From Chitinophagaceae bacterium (GTDB taxonomy: Bacteria > Bacteroidota > Bacteroidia > Chitinophagales > Chitinophagaceae): a stretch of DNA of 64,000 bases. Shown here piece after piece: positions 9,384-17,127 of this stretch (position 1 is its first letter; each line of letters begins with the position of its first letter). Made by a program: the position numbers and the translations under genes. The DNA lies in contig JAEUVD010000018.1 of NCBI GenBank assembly GCA_016787065.1, positions 248,001 to 312,000 of the forward strand. Direction: 5' to 3'. Below the pieces are notes generated by a model that was not told the origin of the DNA, searched no databases, and saw only the letters and a list, made by a program, of their open reading frames with translations.

Positions 9384-11279
9384 TTGCATTACGCTAGTAT
9401 TAATAATATCTCCAAATCCTTTGGAGTTCGCGAATTGTTTCGTGGCATCACCTTTCATGTAGAGGAAGGCGATAAAATTGCTCTCATTGCACGCAACGGG
9501 TTCGGGAAAACAACTTTGTTACAAATTCTTCTTGGAAATGACACGCCAGACCAAGGGGACGTTTGGATTCATAAAGATATTCAGGTAATTTTTCTGGAGC
9601 AAGAACAACGCTTTGATCCGTTAAAAAGTATATGGGACAATGTACTTTCGATGAATCATCCTGTGGCTCAGGTCGTGAAGCGGTATGAAGAATTTTTAGA
9701 AAAAGGAAGCGCCGATGCAACCGAATTACAGCGTTTGTTAAATACTATGGATGAACTTCATGCTTGGAGTTTTGAACATGACATGCAGCAAATTTTATCT
9801 CGACTGAAAATCACAAACCTCAATCAAAAAATAAGTGCATTAAGTGGCGGACAAAAGAAGCGGGTAGCCTTAGCACAATGTTTAATTGCTGCCAAATTAC
9901 ACGAAGGAAAGTGTTTACTTATTTTAGATGAACCTACGAACCATTTAGATGTAGCGATGATCGAATGGTTAGAAGATTATTTAAACAAAGCAAAAATAAC
10001 CTTGCTCATGGTTACCCATGATCGTTATTTTCTGGATGCCGTGTGCAACGAAATTATTGAAATAGACCAGCAGCAGGTGTATATTCATCAAGGAAATTAT
10101 GATTACTTCCTGGAACAAAAAGCACATCGTAATGAAGTTGCCTCAAGCGAATTACTCAAAGATAAAAATATCTATCGCAAGGAATTAGAATGGATGCGAA
10201 AGCAACCCAAAGCCCGAACCACAAAATCAAAATCACGTCAGGATAATTTTACCGATGTTGAGCAACGTGTAAAACAGAAAGTGGAAGACCTTAGTGTACA
10301 ACTTCAAGTAAAAATGACACGCTTAGGCGGCAAGATACTTGAGATGAAAAAAGTGTACAAAAACTTTGGCGATAAGAAAATACTAGCAGGGTTCGATTAC
10401 ACCTTCAAACGTGGTGAACGTATTGGTATCGTTGGAAAAAATGGCGTTGGCAAATCTACTTTTCTTCAAATAGCCTTACAATTAATGGAACCTGATTCGG
10501 GAAAAGTAAATCATGGAGACACAGTTGTATTTGGTCATTTTTCACAAGAAGGTTTAACATACAAAGAAGATAAACGTGTAGTAGAATATGTGAAGAGTTT
10601 CGCTGAATTTTTTCAAATGGCAGACGGCACAAAAATTAGTGCCGCCAAATTTTTAGAGCGTTTTGCGTTCACCCCGGAGCAACAATACACCTATCTTAGT
10701 TTACTTTCCGGTGGTGAAAAAAGAAGACTTCAATTACTTACGATACTTTACAAGAGCCCTAATTTTTTAGTGCTTGATGAACCAACCAACGACCTCGATT
10801 TACAAACCCTTCAACTACTCGAAGAATTTCTTTTAGATTACCCCGGTTGTTTATTATTAGTTAGTCATGATCGTTATTTCATGGACAAATTAGTAGATCA
10901 TCTTTTTGTATTTGAAGGAGATGGCATCGTGCGCGATTTCCCTGGCAATTACTCGCAATATCGTATTGAAGAAGAAAACAAACAACCCATTCTAGATACT
11001 AAGGAAAATCAAGATAATAATGATTTTGAAGAACAAAAGCGCTTAAAAAAAGAGAAAGAAAAGGAAAAAAAATTAAGTTATAAAGAAAAGCGTGAGCTGG
11101 AAGATTTGGAGAAAGAAATGCCTGCCTTGGAACAAGAAAAATCAACATTAGAAGCACACTTAGGCAGTTCAGGATTAAGTTATGATGAGTTACAAAAAAC
11201 CTCAGAACGCATTCAACAAATCATTCATCAATTAGAAGAAAAAGAAATGCGTTGGTTAGAATTAAGCGAAAAATCGTAG
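9384..11279 (+). CDS. ABC-F family ATPase (Uup/EttA-like)
   Basis: 631 residues. It has two ABC domains in one chain with no membrane part. The first has Walker A ARNGFGKTTLL and signature LSGGQKKRVALAQ. The second has GKNGVGKSTFL and LSGGEKRRLQLL. Each has LDEPTN Walker B, and the linker carries KQPKARTTKSKSR. A charged coiled-coil tail (about 560-631, EKEKEKKLSYKEKRE) resembles the Uup C-terminal domain. ABC-F proteins act on ribosomes or, for Uup, are linked to DNA branch processing. The exact role here is inferred. The start is a TTG at 9384 (LHYASINNISKSFG). No ATG lies near the family start, and the upstream ATG at 9354 runs into a stop in another frame. Confidence 0.88.
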   Translation: MHYASINNISKSFGVRELFRGITFHVEEGDKIALIARNGFGKTTLLQILLGNDTPDQGDVWIHKDIQVIFLEQEQRFDPLKSIWDNVLSMNHPVAQVVKRYEEFLEKGSADATELQRLLNTMDELHAWSFEHDMQQILSRLKITNLNQKISALSGGQKKRVALAQCLIAAKLHEGKCLLILDEPTNHLDVAMIEWLEDYLNKAKITLLMVTHDRYFLDAVCNEIIEIDQQQVYIHQGNYDYFLEQKAHRNEVASSELLKDKNIYRKELEWMRKQPKARTTKSKSRQDNFTDVEQRVKQKVEDLSVQLQVKMTRLGGKILEMKKVYKNFGDKKILAGFDYTFKRGERIGIVGKNGVGKSTFLQIALQLMEPDSGKVNHGDTVVFGHFSQEGLTYKEDKRVVEYVKSFAEFFQMADGTKISAAKFLERFAFTPEQQYTYLSLLSGGEKRRLQLLTILYKSPNFLVLDEPTNDLDLQTLQLLEEFLLDYPGCLLLVSHDRYFMDKLVDHLFVFEGDGIVRDFPGNYSQYRIEEENKQPILDTKENQDNNDFEEQKRLKKEKEKEKKLSYKEKRELEDLEKEMPALEQEKSTLEAHLGSSGLSYDELQKTSERIQQIIHQLEEKEMRWLELSEKS

Positions 11280-11444
11280 GGGCGAATCATCATTCGCCCC
11301 AAGCGTAGCGCTTTCCAACAACCCACATCATTCGCCCCAAGCGTAGCGCTTTTCGACAACCCGCATCCTTCGCCCCAAGCGTAGCGCTTTCCAACAACCT
11401 GCATCATTCGCCCCAAGCGTAGCGCTTTCCGACAACCCGCCATA
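11279..11444. repeat. 38-bp tandem repeat, four copies, each with a small hairpin
   Basis: Four head-to-tail units begin with TTCGCCCC at 11293, 11331, 11369 and 11407, so the period is exactly 38 bp. Units differ at only a few positions. Each holds AAGCG-TAG-CGCTT, a 5-bp hairpin. The array is preceded by GGGGCGAAT (11279-11287), which forms a 9-bp stem with ATTCGCCCC (11292-11300) of the first unit and overlaps the stop codon of the ABC-F gene. There are no spacers, so it is not CRISPR. It looks like a dispersed intergenic repeat family. Confidence 0.85.
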
Positions 11445-11503
11445 TTATTCCCCAACCCAAGCCTCCTCAATCCTCATCAAAGCCCTCATCAAAGCACCTC
11501 TTC

Positions 11504-12645
11504 CTATTTCAAAAATTTCACATCCCCTAACAAACCGGTAAGCCAATCAAAATTTGATTTCACGCTTAGATAGCCGAACACATTCGCTCGTTGCGGATCA
11601 TATTTAACAGTTAAAGGAACCCAGAGGGATTTAGTAACGCGCAGGCGAATACCACCATCGAACGTAAATTCCGGCATTTGCAATTGTTTAGGTGCACTGT
11701 AATATGTAGAACCAGCTTTAATTTCTAACACAGGTACTTGATTACTATTTCTATGTACGTAATTCAAGCCGCCCTCTCCTTTCCAAATTTGATTCAGTTG
11801 TTGCGAAGCACCTAGGGAGTCGCGATTAAGGGTAAGCGATGCTTGCAAATCAAATTCAATATTAGAGAAGTGATTCAGTTTAAGCAATCCAGCTGTTGCT
11901 TGCGTTTTCACTATTCCATCTTGAAGCAGTCCATTATCAAGCGTAGAAAAATTAAGTGATGCCGTCCACAACAGTTTATTCTTATAGGAATCGATTAAAG
12001 AATCTAATACAAGATTTACCGATTGCCTGAAACTAAAATTCTCAGCAACTTTTTCTGAACCGTAAAATTGATCGATTAATTTTTGAGGTCATCGCTTAGA
12101 TCTTTATAAACAACATCTTCCGATCCAAAAAAATCGCTCAATTCTTTCGTAAGGGTTTTTTTCAATTCGCGATCGGTTACTTTGGCAATAGCCATACTGA
12201 GGTATTCTCGCAATTGATTGAAGTTCTCCACACGTAACTTATACATGTCGGTGAGATGCCTGGAGACGGTATGATCGCGACGATTACATAAGGCATATTT
12301 GTAACCAAAGGAGATTCCGTTAAACCTGAATTTGTCGGCAAGTTTTAAATCAACATCAATATTTGAATTTCTCCAGAAGGTTTGATTCTTGTAAAAATGA
12401 TCCACATTCAATTCCGGATTTGTTTTCAATTTTATGGCAAACAGATTGGAAGAAAATCGAAATCGTTTATCATCGCCGGTTAAATCGTTAAACGCAAGCT
12501 GAAAGAAATTGGTTAGAATATCGCGGTAATTTCCACTATTCAAATTAGCATCGGTACGAATATTCTGAATTTGATCATCATTATTCTGCGCATGAAGTAC
12601 AGCGCAGTATAGTACTAAACAGAGGGTAATAATTTTTGTTTTCAT
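11504..12645 (-). pseudogene. Secreted protein gene split by a homopolymer frameshift
   Basis: Two minus-strand reading frames belong to one gene. The first part starts at ATG 12645 with a signal peptide (MKTKIITLCLVLYCAVLHAQ) and stops at 12076. The second frame is open through the junction and continues to 11504. Adding one base to the T5 run at 12080-12084 (A5 on the coding strand) joins DDLKK to LIDQFYGSEKVAENF and gives one protein of about 380 residues. The second half is rich in alternating hydrophobic strands and looks like a beta-barrel or beta-rich envelope protein. It lies 3 nt after the small gene at 12649, so the two form an operon. The cause could be a true mutation, phase variation or a sequencing error. 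The function is not recognised. Confidence 0.75.
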
Positions 12646-12648
12646 TGT

Positions 12649-12927
12649 TTAATTAATTAGCATGAAGAAAATATCATTAATGCCCTTTTTATAGGATTTA
12701 GGTGTTGTTGGTTCTGTTTCGGTATTGATTGTAAATTGTGTACCTCCTTCCGTACTCATACCTCCAATACTTACAACATATTCATCAGGACCTAACTCGC
12801 GCGATTTTGTTCCTGAATTCTCGAACTCAATAGATTTTCCAACTTGCGCTCCTGTACTATCGAAAATTTTTAACGAGAGGTAGCCATTCGTACCTCCTTT
12901 GAACTGAACTGAAAATGAAACTTTCAT
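12649..12927 (-). CDS. Small beta-rich hypothetical protein
   Basis: 92 residues with no signal peptide. Alternating hydrophobic segments (KVSFSVQFKGG, YLSLKIFDSTG, EYVVSIGGM, TQFTINTET) suggest a small beta-sandwich, something like a single carbohydrate- or Ig-like domain. It is the first gene of a two-gene unit with the frameshifted secreted protein, separated by 3 nt, so the two products probably work together. I do not recognise the family. Confidence 0.6.
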   Translation of the reverse strand: MKVSFSVQFKGGTNGYLSLKIFDSTGAQVGKSIEFENSGTKSRELGPDEYVVSIGGMSTEGGTQFTINTETEPTTPKSYKKGINDIFFMLIN

Positions 12928-13050
12928 GGTTGTAATTTTATACGAAAGTAATTCAGCGGTTGCATAACTATCATACTCCTTTTGTGCTAAAGGATGATGT
13001 ATTGTTTTTTGCGTATTTCTTATGTAGAAATTAAATCAAGAACAATGAAA

Positions 13051-13983
13051 TTACTTGATAGGTTTTTCAACCGGAGCTTCACCGTTTTGAAGTGTTTGAA
13101 TGGAAACAATATTTTCTTGCATCACCCATTGCGCTCCATCCCAACGCATACCATCATAAGTACCATCTGGTATATAAGTAAACTTTTTTGCCGGATCACC
13201 GATTTGCGATTCACAGTGATCAAAAATAATTTGATTGGTTTCCGGATCGAAGTTCAAGGATAAAACAGAACCTCGTTGATATTCGTAAATAAATCGATTG
13301 GGCGTTTTTCGAACACCTCGTTCAAGGGTTGTAAATACAGGGGCTCCAAATAGCGCTTCTCCTTTCGCGTTAAAGCTTAGTGGTTCTATAATTTTCTTAT
13401 CACTGTTCAGGTTATTACTGTTTCTACCAAAAATAAAATACACCGGTTGGCCTGCCACTTCACGCATAATTAAGTTATAGTACAAACAACCAAACCAACG
13501 ATAAGAAGCACTATTGAAAATACTGTCTTCAGCACCTCGAATAATTTTATCGGAAATATCTACCAATGGAATGATTCCTCCATCCGGTTTCTGAATAACA
13601 CCATAATATCTCGAATAACCTTCGGTTCGTAAATATTCCCAATTGTAAATTCGGAACGATTTATCCGGGGCATCCAGAATACTTATATAATCTTTCAATT
13701 TTGAAAAAGTATAATTGAACGAACCCGGTGTTTTTATAGTTGCTTTAAACAAACGAATCAAATCGGCATTGGCATTTTCCTTTATTTCAGGAATGTCGTT
13801 GGTGTAAACACTATCAGCCACATGCACCAGAGAATCCTCATAGCGTTGCAAGGGCGAAAGCTTTTCAATATCTTCGGTATGCCAGGGCTTGGGAGAGGGA
13901 TTAAAACCAGGTATTTCTTCCTGAGCTATTCCTTGAAGTTTTAAAAGAAGAAAAAAACAAAGCAACGAAGTTATTCGACCCAT
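13051..13983 (-). CDS. Conserved exported protein of unknown function
   Basis: 310 residues. A signal peptide (MGRITSLLCFFLLLKLQGIAQ) is followed by a soluble domain with no recognisable catalytic motif. The middle part (GYSRYYGVIQKPDGGIIPLVDIS, split over several strands, and YRWFGCLYYNLIMR) and the end (YIPDGTYDGMRWDGAQWVM) look like a conserved Bacteroidota periplasmic protein with a beta-rich fold. It is expressed from its own -7 box, only 4 nt upstream of the ATG, so the mRNA may be leaderless. Neighbours do not point to a pathway. Confidence 0.65.
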   Translation of the reverse strand: MGRITSLLCFFLLLKLQGIAQEEIPGFNPSPKPWHTEDIEKLSPLQRYEDSLVHVADSVYTNDIPEIKENANADLIRLFKATIKTPGSFNYTFSKLKDYISILDAPDKSFRIYNWEYLRTEGYSRYYGVIQKPDGGIIPLVDISDKIIRGAEDSIFNSASYRWFGCLYYNLIMREVAGQPVYFIFGRNSNNLNSDKKIIEPLSFNAKGEALFGAPVFTTLERGVRKTPNRFIYEYQRGSVLSLNFDPETNQIIFDHCESQIGDPAKKFTYIPDGTYDGMRWDGAQWVMQENIVSIQTLQNGEAPVEKPIK

Positions 13984-13987
13984 CTAA

Positions 13988-13995
13988 CAAAAATA
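13988..13995 (-). promoter_or_regulatory. -7 box, 4 nt from the start of the 13983 gene
   Basis: On the minus strand TATTTTTG matches TAnnTTTG, followed by TTAG and then the ATG. The spacing implies a leaderless or nearly leaderless transcript. Confidence 0.5.
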
Positions 13996-14042
13996 ATAGA
14001 ATTCGAGGAAGTGATTTAAAAAAAGATGTGAAAGAAAATGCG

Positions 14043-14561
14043 TTATTTCGTTGGAACGAGGGTAGCTACGGAGGTATCTCCGAAGTCAATAAAGCGAATT
14101 TGCAGGCTATCTTTGTTAAGTTTCAGTATTTCAAATGTTAGTGATTCACCGGAACCTTTCAGTTTACTTTCATCAATACGAATATATTTTTCATCTTCAA
14201 TGTTATACATCGCCGAGTCGCTTCCTTCAATCGATGTGGTAATAGTTACCCCATTGGTTCGAAACTCCATGGTATTATTTTCAAGTGCTAAACGTTGCTC
14301 TTCCCGCATGGCATCGAGGTCCGATTGAAGTCCTTTTTTCAAGCTATCTAAATCGGCCATACTGGCATATTCATTCGGGTTGTATTTTAGGGTATCAATA
14401 AAATGCTCGAAATACTTTATTTGCTCTTGCATTTTTTTATTCTCAAAAGCCACTGTACGCCATTTTTTACATAATAAATCCTGCTGCTTGTTCTTGCAAT
14501 GCGTGAAAAGAAGCATAAAAGCGGCAACTACGAGCAGATTGAGAGAAAAAGGTGATTTCAT
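14043..14561 (-). CDS. Small lipoprotein of unknown function
   Basis: 172 residues from the ATG at 14561. The N-terminus (MKSPFSLNLLVVAAFMLLFTHC) is a lipoprotein signal with the lipobox Cys at residue 22. A longer frame reaches 14741 but runs into the divergent dehydrogenase gene, and its extra residues look like antisense. The mature part has a coiled-coil-like stretch (KKMQEQIKYFEHFIDTLKY, DLDSLKKGLQSDLDAM) and then a beta-rich domain resembling lipocalin-like stress lipoproteins (TMEFRTNGVTITTSI, SLTFEILKLNKDSLQI). The family is not named with confidence. It is divergent from hbd. Confidence 0.7.
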   Translation of the reverse strand: MKSPFSLNLLVVAAFMLLFTHCKNKQQDLLCKKWRTVAFENKKMQEQIKYFEHFIDTLKYNPNEYASMADLDSLKKGLQSDLDAMREEQRLALENNTMEFRTNGVTITTSIEGSDSAMYNIEDEKYIRIDESKLKGSGESLTFEILKLNKDSLQIRFIDFGDTSVATLVPTK

Positions 14562-14608
14562 TGTGCAAAAATAGATGGAAAAAAAAGATCGCAATAGGCA
14601 CAAACCTA

Positions 14609-14616
14609 TACCTTTG
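14609..14616 (+). promoter_or_regulatory. -7 box for the 3-hydroxyacyl-CoA dehydrogenase gene
   Basis: TACCTTTG matches TAnnTTTG and lies 21 nt before the ATG at 14638. Confidence 0.6.
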
Positions 14617-14637
14617 CCCCGTTTTAAAAAAAAATAA

Positions 14638-15606
14638 ATGAGCACTACTATTCTAGAACCACAAACTGAAGCCGGAATGACGGGTAAAACACAACAACTT
14701 ATGCCAGTAAAAAATATTACCGTAATTGGTGCGGGTACCATGGGAAATGGTATTTGTCATGTTTTTGCTCAATTCGGCTATCAGGTTTCTATGCTTGATA
14801 TTAATCAGGATGCCATGAATAAAGCCATTGTTACCATTGGCAAGAACATGGATCGTCAGATTTCCAAAGGCGCTTTAACGGAGCAGCAAAAAGACGAAGC
14901 CTTAGCTCGTATTGCAACTTATACCGATATGAAGGAAGCTGTTAAAGATGCTGACTTAGTGGTTGAAGCTGCAACTGAGAATATTGATTTGAAAATTAGA
15001 ATTTTCAAGGAGTTAGATATGCTTTCTCCTGAGAAAACAATTTTAGCTACGAACACATCTTCTATCAGTATTACGCGTATCGCTTCGAACACGAAACGTA
15101 TGAGTAAGGTAATAGGCATGCACTTCATGAACCCTGTTCCTGTAATGCGTTTGGTTGAAATTATTAATGGTTATGGTACCGATCGAATGACGACCGATAC
15201 TATTATTGATTTGTCAAAAGCTATTGGTAAAGTTCCATGTGTTGTGAATGATTACCCAGGTTTCATCAGCAATCGTATTTTAATGCCGATGATTAATGAA
15301 GCTATACTTGCCTTACAAGAAGGTGTAGCCAATGTGGAGGAAATAGATACTATTATGAAATTGGGTATGGCACACCCGATGGGGCCGTTACAATTAGCTG
15401 ATTTCATTGGCTTAGATACCTGTTACAGCATCATGAATGTGTTGCACATGGGCTTCGGCAATCAGAAATATGCACCAGCTACCTTATTAGCCAACATGGT
15501 TCAGGCCGGCTTCCTTGGTGTTAAATCAGGTGAAGGTTTTTATAAGCATGTACCAGGCAGTAAAGAATTAATTGTTAGTGAACGTTTTAAAAACAGAATG
15601 TTCTAA
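14638..15606 (+). CDS. 3-hydroxybutyryl-CoA (3-hydroxyacyl-CoA) dehydrogenase
   Basis: 322 residues. The enzyme oxidises (S)-3-hydroxyacyl-CoA with NAD(P)+ in beta-oxidation or the end of phenylacetate degradation (PaaH-like). An extended N-terminus of about 25 residues precedes the Rossmann fold with GAGTMGNG. NTSSISIT, HFMNPVPVMRLVEII (catalytic His and Glu region) and NDYPGFISNRILMPMINEA follow, which are the family hallmarks. Length without the extension fits the single-domain bacterial enzyme (about 290). A Met at residue 22 is an alternative start, but the ATG at 14638 is placed well behind a -7 box. The paaBCD genes 17 kb away make a role in phenylacetate catabolism plausible but unproven. 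Confidence 0.92.
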   Translation: MSTTILEPQTEAGMTGKTQQLMPVKNITVIGAGTMGNGICHVFAQFGYQVSMLDINQDAMNKAIVTIGKNMDRQISKGALTEQQKDEALARIATYTDMKEAVKDADLVVEAATENIDLKIRIFKELDMLSPEKTILATNTSSISITRIASNTKRMSKVIGMHFMNPVPVMRLVEIINGYGTDRMTTDTIIDLSKAIGKVPCVVNDYPGFISNRILMPMINEAILALQEGVANVEEIDTIMKLGMAHPMGPLQLADFIGLDTCYSIMNVLHMGFGNQKYAPATLLANMVQAGFLGVKSGEGFYKHVPGSKELIVSERFKNRMF

Positions 15607-15638
15607 ACACAACTAAATAGGTTTTTTGACCATATCAC

Positions 15639-15676
15639 AAAAAGCTTCCTGTTGCACAGGGAGCTTTTTGTTTTTT
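15639..15676 (+). terminator. Intrinsic terminator after the dehydrogenase
   Basis: AAAAAGCT-CCTG pairs with CAGG-AGCTTTTT around a TTGCA loop and is followed by GTTTTTT. It lies about 33 nt after the stop. Confidence 0.85.
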
Positions 15677-15860
15677 AAAATAAAGATTTAAAGGTTGAAT
15701 AGAAATAGCACTCAACCTTCATAATACTTCGGAGTTTTATTGAGGTTATTTCTACAACAAGAAAATTATTCTTTACAGTAACAGCGAAACAACCACTCTT
15801 TAGATTACCTATTTTCCATTTCCTGCCCTATATTTGAGCATTAAATAATTTTTACAGGCT

Positions 15861-16061
15861 ATGAAAGTGTTATTAGCAGGTTTTATACTTTGGGTTGGAT
15901 TGATGAGTTTTTCTTCATGTAAGAAAGATTTTACCTGTCAATGTACCTTCGTAGATACCACCAAAAATTTCACTACTACAATTTCGAACATGTATAAAAA
16001 CGAAGCAAAAGTAGTGTGTAACGACTATGCTGAGTTTGTTGGTAACTGTACCTTGAAATAA
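15861..16061 (+). CDS. Small cysteine-rich lipoprotein
   Basis: 66 residues. The signal MKVLLAGFILWVGLMSFSSC ends in a lipobox with Cys20. The remaining 46 residues hold four further Cys (DFTCQCTFVD, VVCNDY, GNCTLK), which could form two disulfides in the periplasm. Such tiny SCKKD-type lipoproteins are common in Bacteroidota, and their function is unknown. It is convergent with the epimerase gene, with 5 nt between the stops. Confidence 0.75.
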   Translation: MKVLLAGFILWVGLMSFSSCKKDFTCQCTFVDTTKNFTTTISNMYKNEAKVVCNDYAEFVGNCTLK

Positions 16062-16066
16062 GCGTT

Positions 16067-17065
16067 TTATCTGATTTCTACCTGTCCGTTTGGTAAATAA
16101 ACCAACTGTTTAAGTACACAGTTTTTCAGTAATAACGGGCCATCCATATCCACATAATGAAGCCAAGGCAGAAATTGCGCAATCGCTAGACTCCCAATTT
16201 CAGTCTCGCTCATACATCCCATCATCACTAGTTTTCCGGCTTGTCGCGCTTCCTTAATCATGCGTACCGCCGGTGTTATACCGCTACACTTAGTAAGTTT
16301 AATATTAATGCCATGGAAGCAAGACAGGCATTGTTTTACATCACTTTCACTAACACAACTTTCATCGGCTATGAAAGGTATATCGGAAGCAGCATACAAT
16401 ATAGCCATGTCGTCCCAAGCATCTTTAGCTAAAGGTTGTTCTATTAATTCAATATTTAATTGCTTCAGTGCTGGAAGAATCTCTAAGGCTTCTTTTAATT
16501 GCCAACCGCCGTTGGCATCAATTCGAATGCGCGCGTTACTGGCGCTGCGCATTGCTTCCAAAATCGGCAAATCATTCTTACCCCCAACTTTCACCTTATA
16601 AACCGGCCATGGATGTGCCTTCATTTTTTCTAACATGGCTTCCTCCGAATCCATACCGATGGTATAATCGGTTGGTGGTTCCTGTTCTAATTTAAGATCA
16701 TCCGACAAGCCTATTAGATCGCGTAAAGGTTGTTTTTTAACTTGCGCAAACATATTCCAATAAGCCATATCGAGAGCGCAAACCAAAAATGGATTATTCG
16801 GAAATAAATGATGACAAAAATGCCAGAATCGCTCTGGTTCGGTGAACGCATAGCGCACTAAAATAGGCATCTTCTGTACTAATTCCTCTATCATCGATTC
16901 AACTGTTACATTATAGTAATGAACGGGAGGGGCTTCGCCATAACCCGTTACCTGACCGATAGTTAGGGCAATGAGCAAAGCCGGTTGATGTGTTTTTAAG
17001 CCATGAGCGGTTTGAAACGGATATTCAAATTCACTATTAATTTTTTTGTACTGAATGCGCAGCAT
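16067..17065 (-). CDS. Dipeptide epimerase (L-Ala-D/L-Glu epimerase-like, enolase superfamily)
   Basis: 332 residues. The family epimerises L-Ala-D-Glu, or related dipeptides, released from peptidoglycan so that they can be reused. The muconate-lactonizing subgroup signature is present. There is a Lys pair in YKVKVGG (Lys157/Lys159), then metal ligands Asp183 (RIDANGGW), Glu209 (ELIEQPL) and Asp234 (FIADESC), and a third base in NIKLTKCSG (Lys256/259). The N-terminal capping domain (TAHGLKTHQP, GYGEAPPVHYY) is complete. Substrate specificity differs among members and cannot be fixed from the sequence. It is divergent from feoB and reads as a single gene. Confidence 0.88.
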   Translation of the reverse strand: MLRIQYKKINSEFEYPFQTAHGLKTHQPALLIALTIGQVTGYGEAPPVHYYNVTVESMIEELVQKMPILVRYAFTEPERFWHFCHHLFPNNPFLVCALDMAYWNMFAQVKKQPLRDLIGLSDDLKLEQEPPTDYTIGMDSEEAMLEKMKAHPWPVYKVKVGGKNDLPILEAMRSASNARIRIDANGGWQLKEALEILPALKQLNIELIEQPLAKDAWDDMAILYAASDIPFIADESCVSESDVKQCLSCFHGINIKLTKCSGITPAVRMIKEARQAGKLVMMGCMSETEIGSLAIAQFLPWLHYVDMDGPLLLKNCVLKQLVYLPNGQVEIR

Positions 17066-17102
17066 AACAAAGCGAAAGTAAGTCTTGTCTGTGTTTTAGC
17101 GT

Positions 17103-17110
17103 TAGTTTTG
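17103..17110 (+). promoter_or_regulatory. -7 box for feoB
   Basis: TAGTTTTG matches TAnnTTTG, 17 nt before the TTG start. A TTG sits 15 nt upstream of the box (17085-17087), slightly closer than the usual 17-23 nt. Confidence 0.5.
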
Positions 17111-17127
17111 CAGCCATTTCAACAAGA

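Noticed and set aside
11293..11444. Possible CRISPR array
   Set aside because: The 38-bp units follow one another without spacers and there are no cas genes.
11228..11470. 80-codon minus-strand frame across the tandem repeat
   Set aside because: Its repetitive protein sequence simply mirrors the DNA repeat, and it overlaps the end of the ABC-F gene.
14562..14741. N-terminal extension of the 14043 lipoprotein
   Set aside because: It overlaps the divergent dehydrogenase gene and hides a good lipoprotein signal starting at 14561.
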